This document shows positions 1-6,544 of a stretch of DNA of 13,842 bases, piece after piece. Origin of the DNA: Bacteroidia bacterium (GTDB taxonomy: Bacteria; Bacteroidota; Bacteroidia; Bacteroidales; GCA-2748055); NCBI GenBank assembly GCA_004525825.1, contig SPBY01000028.1:1-13842 (forward strand), written 5' to 3'. The notes below the pieces were generated by a model. It was not told the DNA's origin and did no database searches. It saw only the letters and a program-made list of their open reading frames with translations. Numbering within the stretch: position 1 is the first letter of the stretch; the number at the start of each line of letters is the position of its first letter. Made by a program: the position numbers and the translations under genes.

Positions 1-198
1 GCCAACAAAGGGATTCTGCTAATGAGTAAGAATGGCAAGCCCTTAAGTGATTTACAATCTTCGTCCCAAACCGGATTCATGCTCCATGGAATGGTAGGTT
101 CCCTGCTCTTTATGGAAGGCGATACTCCCCTGGTGGTCGCAGGATTGAACCGGAAAAAGGCTAGCGTATTCTCGCTTACCAAGGCCATAGAGAAATAG
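1..198 (+). CDS. C-terminal fragment of an unrecognised protein (5' end outside window)
   Basis: An open frame runs from the first base of the window to a TAG at 196-198 and gives the last 65 residues of a protein. It has no recognisable catalytic motif. The text alternates short hydrophobic, strand-like segments (GILLMS, GSLLFM, PLVVAGL, ASVFSL) with glycine and polar turns. This would suit the last blade of a beta-propeller or another beta-rich domain, but that is only an impression. It converges on the minus-strand oxidoreductase gene, with about 30 bp between the two stops and no clear terminator hairpin. The frame has no stop over 65 codons and ends cleanly, so a real gene tail is likely, but the family cannot be named. 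Confidence 0.5.
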   Translation, partial: ANKGILLMSKNGKPLSDLQSSSQTGFMLHGMVGSLLFMEGDTPLVVAGLNRKKASVFSLTKAIEK

Positions 199-228
199 TT
201 GTCGGCTTAGTAGAGTCCTGCAACGACT

Positions 229-1638
229 TTATAGACTCCAGCCCTCCCTGTACTTGCGCATGACAAATTCATTGGCCGGATCGAAATTGGTGATCTTCAT
301 GTTTTTGGCATCCCAAAGCAACTTCTTTCTGCCAGGATAGGAGGAATCTCCTCCTTCACTTACCTCCAGCTGGTAGCTTCGGATGGCCAGGTTGCCCATC
401 AATACAGCTTCTGTAAATGGCCCGGCGTATTCAAACTTGGAACTCAGATCAGATTCCCCATATCCCTTCATGCAGGCTTCCACCCAGGCCACATAATGTC
501 CTTCCGGCACCCTAAGTTCGGTCATAGGTACCCCGGCAATCTGTTCGTTCAGCGACAGAGGCAGTAGCAGTGGTTCACTACCATAGTCTCCTATGAGTTT
601 TCCTTTGCTGCCTTCAAAGATTACTCCATTGGTCAATTGCGCCATTTCATGGTTTGCAGGAAGTTCCTCGGGCATCTGGGGACGAAGACCGCCATCCATC
701 CAGGTTAATTCCACTATGCCCTTCCCGTCGGTACGGGGGAATTTTAAGTGAGTAATGGAGGAGGATGGACAGCTTTCAGTATACCTGGCTACCTGGAAAA
801 ATCCCTCGTAGGCTGCTGTGGCACTGCACTCCACTTCGGTGGGATAATCAATGGGCAGGATGCGGAATACAGGGTCCATGACATGACAACCCATATCGCC
901 CAGGGCTCCGGTGCCAAATCGCCACCAGCCACGCCAGTTGAATGGCAGGTAAGCCGGATGGTAGTCGATGGCCTGGGCAGGACCCAGCCAGAGATTCCAA
1001 TCCAGTTCTTCAGGAATTTCATGCTTCCCGCTGGGGGCAGCAATGCCCTGTGGCCATACAGGACGGTCGGTCCAGGCATATACCTTATGCACATCCCCGA
1101 TCAGTCCCGCATCCACTATCTCCTTCATTCGTCGAACCGGCTCTTCGGAAGCTCCCTGGTTCCCCATCTGGGTAACTACCTGGTATTTTTTGGCGGCTTC
1201 GGTCAAGGCCCGTGCCTCCCCAATGCTGTGCGTAAGGGGTTTTTGCACATAGACATGTTTGCCCAGCTGCATGGCTGCCATGGCAGCCACTGCATGGCAA
1301 TGATCGGGAGTGGAGACGGTAACCGCATCAATGTGTTTGTGTTCTTTTTCTAGCAATTTCCGGAAGTCCTTGTAGTAAACGGCATCGGGAAAGTTCTTCC
1401 TGGAAGTCGCAGCCATCCGGTCGTCTACATCACAGAGGAAGGATATTTTGGCATGCGGGCTTTCGGCACAGGAGGTAAGGTCTGATTCTCCTTTTCCGCC
1501 TGCTCCGATTCCGGCAATATATACTGTATCACTGGGAGCCACATATCCTGGTCCCCCAAGAACAAAGCGTGGAACAATGGTGAATGCCGTGGCGGCACCT
1601 GTGGCTTTCAGGAAGCTTCTTCTGTCGACTTTTTGCAT
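229..1638 (-). CDS. Tat-exported Gfo/Idh/MocA family oxidoreductase
   Basis: This is a predicted NAD(P)-dependent oxidoreductase, probably acting on a sugar or sugar derivative outside the cytoplasm. With the ATG at 1638 the protein has 469 residues. It begins with a twin-arginine signal (RRSFLK at residues 6-11, then a hydrophobic stretch ending near VPRFVLGG). The Rossmann fold follows, with GIGAGGKG at 43-50 and the family's cofactor-loop lysine in QKP at 132-134, after STPDHCH. Gln replaces the more usual Glu before Lys-Pro, as I recall is common in Tat-bearing members from Bacteroidota and Planctomycetes. A GDMGCH motif lies in the C-terminal domain, as in bacterial-type Gfo/Idh/MocA C-terminal domains. 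A longer reading frame opens at TTG 1704, but a TAGTTTTG promoter element overlaps that TTG and the Tat motif sits correctly from 1638, so the ATG is preferred. The substrate cannot be read from sequence. Confidence 0.9.
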   Translation of the reverse strand: MQKVDRRSFLKATGAATAFTIVPRFVLGGPGYVAPSDTVYIAGIGAGGKGESDLTSCAESPHAKISFLCDVDDRMAATSRKNFPDAVYYKDFRKLLEKEHKHIDAVTVSTPDHCHAVAAMAAMQLGKHVYVQKPLTHSIGEARALTEAAKKYQVVTQMGNQGASEEPVRRMKEIVDAGLIGDVHKVYAWTDRPVWPQGIAAPSGKHEIPEELDWNLWLGPAQAIDYHPAYLPFNWRGWWRFGTGALGDMGCHVMDPVFRILPIDYPTEVECSATAAYEGFFQVARYTESCPSSSITHLKFPRTDGKGIVELTWMDGGLRPQMPEELPANHEMAQLTNGVIFEGSKGKLIGDYGSEPLLLPLSLNEQIAGVPMTELRVPEGHYVAWVEACMKGYGESDLSSKFEYAGPFTEAVLMGNLAIRSYQLEVSEGGDSSYPGRKKLLWDAKNMKITNFDPANEFVMRKYREGWSL

Positions 1639-1701
1639 GGCTGGTGGTTTTGCTTTGGTAAAAAATGGTTTAGATTCATGGGATACTGTTCTACAATTTT
1701 G

Positions 1702-1709
1702 CAAAACTA
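1702..1709 (-). promoter_or_regulatory. Bacteroidota -7 promoter element (TAGTTTTG) for the Gfo/Idh/MocA gene
   Basis: The minus strand reads TAGTTTTG, a full match to the Bacteroidota primary sigma -7 consensus TAnnTTTG. It lies 63 bp before the ATG at 1638 and between that ATG and the clpB terminator. No convincing -33 TTTG was found at the usual 19-bp spacing. It predicts a transcript start near 1695 and a leader of about 57 nt, which rules out the TTG start at 1704. Confidence 0.5.
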
Positions 1710-1739
1710 TTCCGCAAAGTCAAGAAGAATCCCTAAAAA

Positions 1740-1767
1740 ACAAACACAGCCTGATTTTCCAGGCTGT
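1740..1767 (-). terminator. Rho-independent terminator downstream of clpB
   Basis: A perfect 8-bp stem (ACAGCCTG at 1746-1753 pairing with CAGGCTGT at 1760-1767) closes a 6-nt loop. On the minus strand the hairpin is followed by a T-rich tract, GTTTGTTTTTT (1745-1735). It lies about 60 bp past the clpB stop and before the next promoter, so it separates clpB from the oxidoreductase gene. A shorter T run on the other side could make it weakly bidirectional. Confidence 0.75.
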
Positions 1768-1825
1768 TTTTGTCTGTTGTGGGGGATGGATGTCAGGGGG
1801 GATCCTTCAAGGTCCGGGAGCTTCC

Positions 1826-4429
1826 TCAGGTCCCTTGGCTGGAAAAAACAATCTGACCATCCACCACATCGATGAGTGTATGGGAGCCGGGCTGCACTTT
1901 CCCTTCCAGCATGGCGATGGATAGCTGATCGAGGATCTTTTTCTGGATCAGCCGTTTCAGAGGCCGGGCTCCAAACTGGAGGTCAAAACCTTCCTTCTTC
2001 AGGAAGGCAATGCACTGCTCGCTCACTTCAAAGGTGATTTGTTGTTTCTCAAGCTTTTTCCTGAGCAGGTTTAACTGGATGTGCAGAATCCCTTCCACAT
2101 CGTCCATGGTCAGCGGACGGAACATCACCAGTTCATCAATGCGGTTCAAAAATTCGGGCCTCAGATTGCGTTTCAGCAGTTCGAAGACCTGGGACCTTGA
2201 TTTTTCAAATACCTGTTCCAGTTCTGCGTCTGCCACCTCTGAAAAATTCTCCTGAAGGATGTCCGAGCCCAGGTTGGAGGTCATGATGATGATGGTATTT
2301 TTGAAGTTGGCCAACCTGCCTTTGTTATCGGTAAGACGGCCATCCTCCAGCACCTGGAGCAGGATATTGAAGGTATCGGGATGGGCCTTTTCAATTTCAT
2401 CCAACAGGATCACTGAATAAGGTTTTCTTCTGACCGCCTCGGTAAGCTGACCACCCTCCTCATAGCCTATATAGCCCGGAGGAGCCCCTACCAGTCTCGA
2501 AACCGCATGCCTTTCCTGGTATTCGCTCATATCGATGCGGGTTAACAGGCGTTCATCATTAAAAAGGTATTCGGCCAGGGCCCTGGCCAGCTCAGTTTTA
2601 CCCACGCCGGTGGTGCCAAGAAACAAGAAGGATCCAATAGGCCTTTGTTCATCGGAAAGACCTGTACGGCTTCTCCGGATGGCCGCAGATACCGCCTGAA
2701 TGGCCTCCTCCTGGCCCACGACCCTCTTTTGGAGTTCTTCTTCGATGTGCAAAAGTTTCTCCTTGTCGCTTTGAAGCATCCGGTTCACCGGCACGCCAGT
2801 CCAACTGGAAACTACCTCTGCAATGTCCTCCGAGGTAATCTCTTCTCTGACCATCCGATGCCCCTGATTTTCATAGTCCTGGAGCTTGGCAATGGTGGAT
2901 GCCAATGCCTCTTCTGCGGCTGGCAACTGGCCATAACGTATTTCGGCCACGGTTCCCAGGTCGCTTTCTCTTTCAGCTTTTTCGGCCTGGTAGCGGAGTT
3001 GTTCGATCTCTTGTTTGATCTTCTGTATTTTTTCCACAATGGTTTTCTCATCCACCCAGTTGGCCATCAGCTGTTTGTGTTCATCTTCCAGGTCAGCAAT
3101 CTGCCTGGAGATTTGTTCCACCCGTGTTTTATCTTTTTCCCGCTTAACGGCTTCCTTTTCAATCTCCAATTGCTGGATCTTCCTTTCCAGGATATCGATG
3201 GACACCGGTTTGGAATTCATTTCCAGCCTGAGGTGGGAGGCCGACTCATCAATCAGGTCAATGGCCTTATCGGGAAGGAAACGGTCGGTGATGTAGCGTA
3301 TAGAAAGTTGTACGGCAGAGATAATGGCCTCATCCCTGATTCTTATTTTGTGGAAATTCTCGTATTTTTCCTTGATGCCCCTCAGAATGGAGATGGCATC
3401 TTCCTCTCCCGGTTCATCGATAAAGACTTTCTGAAAACGCCTTTCCAGCGCTTTGTCTTTTTCAAAGTATTTCTGGTATTCATTGAGGGTGGTGGCCCCT
3501 ATGGCCCTGAGTTCTCCACGGGCCAAAGCAGGCTTCAGGATGTTGGCCGCGTCCATGGCCCCTTCGCCTCCTCCGCCAGCACCCACCAGGGTATGTATCT
3601 CATCAATGAACAATACGATTTCACCTTCGGATCCCACCACTTCCTTGACCACGGCTTTCAGGCGTTCTTCAAACTCTCCCTTGTACTTGGCCCCGGCAAT
3701 CAGGGCCCCCATATCGAGGGAATAGATTTGCTTGGATAAGAGATCATCCGGCACATCCCCATTCACTATCCTGAGGGCAATCCCTTCAGCAATGGCCGTC
3801 TTTCCCACTCCCGGTTCGCCCACCAGGATGGGATTGTTCTTTGTGCGACGAGTGAGGATTTGTAGTACCCTACGGATCTCTTCATCTCTTCCGATGACCG
3901 GATCCAGGTTGCCCGATTCGGCTCTTTCATTCAGATGCACTGCATATTTGTCCAGGGCATGGTAGGTTTCTTCAGAAGACCGGGTATGCACCTGTTTTCC
4001 CTTGTGAAGTTCACGGATAGATTCCAGCAGGTCCTTTTCATTCATACCCGCATCTTTCAGCATGCGGCTTACCTGGTTTCCCGATCTGAGAATACCCAGA
4101 AGCAAATGCTCCAGGGCGATGTATTCATCTCCCAGTTCTTTCAGGGAGGCTTGCGCCTTGTGAAGTGCAGACACTGCCTCACGGGAGAAATAGGATTCTG
4201 CTCCGGAAACCTTCGGATGCTGTGCGATCATCTGATTCAGGGTGCTTTCCACCTGCTCGCCATTCATGGATAGCTTCTTCAGAATAAAGGGAAACACGTT
4301 CTCATCCACCTGCAGTATACCCTTGAGCAGGTGGGTACATTCAATGGATTGATGCTCGAGCTCCTGGGCGATTTGTTGAGCCTGCTGAACAGCTTCCTGT
4401 GCTTTTATTGTAAATTTATCTGTATTCAT
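1826..4429 (-). CDS. clpB: ClpB/Hsp100 ATP-dependent protein disaggregase
   Basis: This is a hexameric AAA+ chaperone that threads aggregated proteins through its pore and works with DnaK/DnaJ/GrpE in the cytoplasm. From the ATG at 4429 it has 867 residues, normal for ClpB. The N-terminal Clp repeat domain covers about 1-145. NBD1 has Walker A GEPGVGKT (204-211), Walker B VLFIDE (272-277), a YKG pore loop (about 249-251) and an arginine-finger pair ERR (329-331). A long charged coiled coil at about 405-525 is the M-domain that distinguishes ClpB from ClpA and ClpC. NBD2 has Walker A GTTGVGKT (605-612), Walker B VILLDE (673-678), the pore segment GYIGYEEGG (652-660) and sensor-2 GARPLKR (820-826). 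There is no IGF/L loop for ClpP visible. The frame extends upstream to a TTG at 4468, but the ATG restores the usual ClpB N-terminus. It is apparently monocistronic. No CIRCE operator was seen. Confidence 0.97.
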   Translation of the reverse strand: MNTDKFTIKAQEAVQQAQQIAQELEHQSIECTHLLKGILQVDENVFPFILKKLSMNGEQVESTLNQMIAQHPKVSGAESYFSREAVSALHKAQASLKELGDEYIALEHLLLGILRSGNQVSRMLKDAGMNEKDLLESIRELHKGKQVHTRSSEETYHALDKYAVHLNERAESGNLDPVIGRDEEIRRVLQILTRRTKNNPILVGEPGVGKTAIAEGIALRIVNGDVPDDLLSKQIYSLDMGALIAGAKYKGEFEERLKAVVKEVVGSEGEIVLFIDEIHTLVGAGGGGEGAMDAANILKPALARGELRAIGATTLNEYQKYFEKDKALERRFQKVFIDEPGEEDAISILRGIKEKYENFHKIRIRDEAIISAVQLSIRYITDRFLPDKAIDLIDESASHLRLEMNSKPVSIDILERKIQQLEIEKEAVKREKDKTRVEQISRQIADLEDEHKQLMANWVDEKTIVEKIQKIKQEIEQLRYQAEKAERESDLGTVAEIRYGQLPAAEEALASTIAKLQDYENQGHRMVREEITSEDIAEVVSSWTGVPVNRMLQSDKEKLLHIEEELQKRVVGQEEAIQAVSAAIRRSRTGLSDEQRPIGSFLFLGTTGVGKTELARALAEYLFNDERLLTRIDMSEYQERHAVSRLVGAPPGYIGYEEGGQLTEAVRRKPYSVILLDEIEKAHPDTFNILLQVLEDGRLTDNKGRLANFKNTIIIMTSNLGSDILQENFSEVADAELEQVFEKSRSQVFELLKRNLRPEFLNRIDELVMFRPLTMDDVEGILHIQLNLLRKKLEKQQITFEVSEQCIAFLKKEGFDLQFGARPLKRLIQKKILDQLSIAMLEGKVQPGSHTLIDVVDGQIVFSSQGT

Positions 4430-4501
4430 ATATAAGCTTTTTATGATGTCTTTTGGTTCGGCATTCAATGATCAAACGACGCGCCAATTTTGGTGACAGA
4501 G

Positions 4502-4509
4502 GAAAGTTA
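4502..4509 (-). promoter_or_regulatory. Possible -7 promoter element (TAACTTTC) for clpB
   Basis: The minus strand reads TAACTTTC, seven of eight positions of TAnnTTTG, 73 bp before the clpB ATG. No matching -33 box was found, so this is a weak prediction. Its location between the upstream operon terminator and clpB is right, and clpB needs its own promoter there. Confidence 0.25.
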
Positions 4510-4599
4510 TATTTGCATATATACAGCATTTCAGGCCCTTAGGCCCTTCATTGCGATGACGGTTTTTCGACACAAAACAAATAGCGGCATAATGACATC

Positions 4600-4640
4600 A
4601 AAAAAATATTCTCATGCTGACAAAACGGCATGAGAATATT
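4600..4640 (-). terminator. Rho-independent terminator closing the polyamine operon
   Basis: A perfect 13-bp inverted repeat (AATATTCTCATGC at 4605-4617, complement at 4628-4640) encloses a 10-nt loop. On the minus strand it is followed directly by a run of T (from the A run at 4600-4604). It lies 57 bp past the stop of the deoxyhypusine-synthase-like gene. The T run is only on the minus-strand exit side, so it acts for that operon. Confidence 0.8.
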
Positions 4641-4696
4641 AGTGTAAAACTTAGAAAAATTTCTAAGAGACTGATAAACTGAAATGTAATTGTAAT

Positions 4697-5677
4697 TTAC
4701 CAGTTAAGTAGCCATGCAAATACCAGAGGTGCTGCAATGGTGGCATCCGATTCTATGATAAACCTGGGGGTATCCACATCCAGTTTCCCCCAGGTAATTT
4801 TTTCATTGGGAACCGCTCCGGAATAGGAACCATAGCTGGTGGTTGAGTCCGAAATCTGGCAGAAATAACTCCAGAAAGGGGTGTCTGTTCTCTCCATGTC
4901 CTGGTAAAGCATGGGAACCACGCATATGGGAAAATCACCTGCAATGCCCCCACCGATCTGGAAGAATCCAATTCCGCGATCAGAAGAATTTTCTGTATAC
5001 CAGTCGGCCAGCCATACCATGTATTCAATTCCCGATTTTACAGTAGCAGGCTGAAGCTCTCCTTTGATGCAGTAAGAGGCGAAGATGTTGCCCATGGTAG
5101 AATCCTCCCAACCCGGCACCACCATGGGAAGGTTTTTTTCAGCTGCAGCCAGCATCCAGCTGTCTGCGGGATCGATTTCATAGTATTGTTCCAGCTCACC
5201 TGATAGAAGCAACTGGTAAAGGTATTCATGGGGAAAATAGCGCTTCGAATGGGTTTCGGCGTTCTTCCATAATTTGAATACATGCTTTTGAAGGCGCCTG
5301 AAAGCCTCCTCCTCGGGGATGCAGGTATCCGTAACCCTGTTCATTCCTCCGTTCATTAGTTCGCGTTCCTGCTGTGGAGTCAGGTCACGGTACTCAGGAA
5401 TCCTTTTATAATGATTGTGGGCCACCAGGTTCATCAGATCCTCCTCCAGGTTGGCACCTGTACAGGAGATGATATGTACCTTGTCCTGCCGGATCATCTC
5501 GGCAAGCGACTTGCCAAGCTCGGCAGTACTCATGGCCCCTGCCAGGGTCACCATCATCTTATTTCCCTTCTTCAGCTGTTCCTGGTAAGCCCGGGCAGCA
5601 TCTACCAGAGCTGCGGAATTAAAATGCTTGAAATGCTTCAGCATGAATTCGCCAATGGGACCTCTGCGATCATTCAT
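4697..5677 (-). CDS. Deoxyhypusine-synthase-like protein (candidate polyamine aminobutyltransferase)
   Basis: This 326-residue protein belongs to the deoxyhypusine synthase (DHS) family. Eukaryotic and archaeal DHS uses NAD to move the aminobutyl group of spermidine to a lysine of eIF5A. Bacteria lack eIF5A, so a small-amine acceptor is more likely. Visible family marks are an N-terminal AGAMSTAELG (46-55), the NAD-region SCTGANLEED (71-80), GGGIAGDFP (242-250), and the C-terminal SGAVPNEKITWGK (286-298), which aligns with the catalytic-lysine segment of human DHS, so the enzyme looks active. It ends with the usual D-A-T-I-A-A-P-L segment. It starts 12 bp after the agmatinase stop and is the last gene of the arginine decarboxylase-agmatinase operon. 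This supports a role downstream of putrescine, for example homospermidine synthesis from two putrescines. That product is inference; a spermidine-related or protein substrate cannot be excluded. AGGAA directly abuts the ATG, too close for a normal SD. Confidence 0.9.
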   Translation of the reverse strand: MNDRRGPIGEFMLKHFKHFNSAALVDAARAYQEQLKKGNKMMVTLAGAMSTAELGKSLAEMIRQDKVHIISCTGANLEEDLMNLVAHNHYKRIPEYRDLTPQQERELMNGGMNRVTDTCIPEEEAFRRLQKHVFKLWKNAETHSKRYFPHEYLYQLLLSGELEQYYEIDPADSWMLAAAEKNLPMVVPGWEDSTMGNIFASYCIKGELQPATVKSGIEYMVWLADWYTENSSDRGIGFFQIGGGIAGDFPICVVPMLYQDMERTDTPFWSYFCQISDSTTSYGSYSGAVPNEKITWGKLDVDTPRFIIESDATIAAPLVFAWLLNW

Positions 5678-5689
5678 TTCCTAGGAATT

Positions 5690-6544
5690 TTATAGACAGA
5701 ATTTGTAAGATAGAAGTTGATAGTAGAGTTTTGCCACCAAAAAACCCGGAGCCTTCAGTCCAGAGATGGGGGCAAATTCCACCACATCAAAACCCACCAC
5801 TGTTTTCGATTCGAACACCTTTTTGAGGTATTGTAGCAGAGGGTACCATTCCATGCCACCTGGTTCAGGAGTTCCAGTGGCGGGCATGATGGAAGGATCC
5901 AGCACATCCAGATCGATGGTCAGGTACACCTGATCTGACATCAAATCAATGGAGCGCTCCATCCAGGTACTGTCCCCAAGAATTTCATGAGCGAAAAAAC
6001 ACTGGTCGGGTTTCAAAAATGCTTTCTCCGATTCATCCATGCTCCTGATCCCTACCTGGACCAGGTTGGTCTCCTTGCTGGCGGCGTGCAGGGCACAGGC
6101 GTGGTTGTAGCGGGAGCCTAAATATTCCTCCCGCAGATCAGTATGGGCATCCAGCTGCAATACAGTCAGGTCCGGATAGACCTTCCGGAAGGCCTCGATG
6201 ATCCCGATACTAACGGAGTGTTCTCCCCCAAAAAATGTTAGGAACTTTCCAAGCTCAAGCAGTTCCCGAGTTCGCCGTAAGACCTCCTGGTATACCGCTT
6301 CGGGAGAGGAGGATTCAGAAATTTCTTCCAGCAAATGGATGCCCTGCCTGTATACTTCCGAATCGGTTTCAATGTCGTAGAGCTCCATGTTCTCTGCCGC
6401 ATCCAGAAAGGCCTCAAAACCACCATCGGCTCCCTTCCCCCAGGTACTGGTCCCGTCGTAAGGAATGGATTGCAGAAGTATCTTTGCCCGGTCAAAAGAA
6501 GCATATGCACTTTCGATCCCTGCAAAGGTTCTCAGATCATCCAT
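5690..6544 (-). CDS. speB: Agmatinase (arginase/ureohydrolase family)
   Basis: Predicted to hydrolyse agmatine to putrescine and urea in the cytoplasm, using two manganese ions. The 284-residue protein keeps every metal motif of the ureohydrolase family: GGEHS with His109, DAHTD at 132-136, and DLDVLDPS at 211-218. TPEPGG at 225-230 supplies the conserved Glu. The segment ATGTPEPGGMEW resembles agmatinases rather than arginases. Its ATG overlaps the last 8 bp of the upstream decarboxylase gene (6537-6544), which suggests translational coupling. The next gene begins 12 bp after its stop. The agmatine-producing enzyme directly upstream makes the agmatinase assignment much stronger than motif evidence alone. 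Other ureohydrolases such as formimidoylglutamase or guanidinobutyrase share these motifs but would not fit this operon. Confidence 0.9.
   Translation of the reverse strand: MDDLRTFAGIESAYASFDRAKILLQSIPYDGTSTWGKGADGGFEAFLDAAENMELYDIETDSEVYRQGIHLLEEISESSSPEAVYQEVLRRTRELLELGKFLTFFGGEHSVSIGIIEAFRKVYPDLTVLQLDAHTDLREEYLGSRYNHACALHAASKETNLVQVGIRSMDESEKAFLKPDQCFFAHEILGDSTWMERSIDLMSDQVYLTIDLDVLDPSIMPATGTPEPGGMEWYPLLQYLKKVFESKTVVGFDVVEFAPISGLKAPGFLVAKLYYQLLSYKFCL

Larger units (their letters stand above)
4430..4696. other. Intergenic region between the polyamine operon and clpB
   Basis: This stretch holds the operon terminator and the tentative clpB promoter. It also has an exact tandem duplication of the 8-mer AGGCCCTT at 4533-4548, between the two. 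No ORF with coding character was seen in it. The 8-mer repeat lies upstream of the possible clpB promoter and could be a chance duplication or a regulator site. Confidence 0.5.

Noticed and set aside
748..1353. Plus-strand open frame (201 codons) opposite the Gfo/Idh/MocA gene
   Set aside because: Shadow of a gene with clear family motifs; no recognisable domain, signal or promoter of its own.
2645..3739. Long plus-strand open frame (364 codons) opposite clpB
   Set aside because: It lies wholly antisense to well-conserved ClpB coding sequence, has no domain, and its composition (rich in Phe, His, Gly, Leu) is what the complement of a coding frame gives.
4430..4560. CIRCE (HrcA) operator upstream of clpB
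   Set aside because: No TTAGCACTC-N9-GAGTGCTAA-like inverted repeat is present in the region.
4605..4640. 13-bp inverted repeat considered as an operator
   Set aside because: Position just after the operon stop and the T run on the minus-strand exit side fit a Rho-independent terminator better.
4697..5677. True deoxyhypusine synthase acting on eIF5A
   Set aside because: Bacteria have no eIF5A and the gene sits in a putrescine operon; the family name is kept but the protein-modifying role is not.
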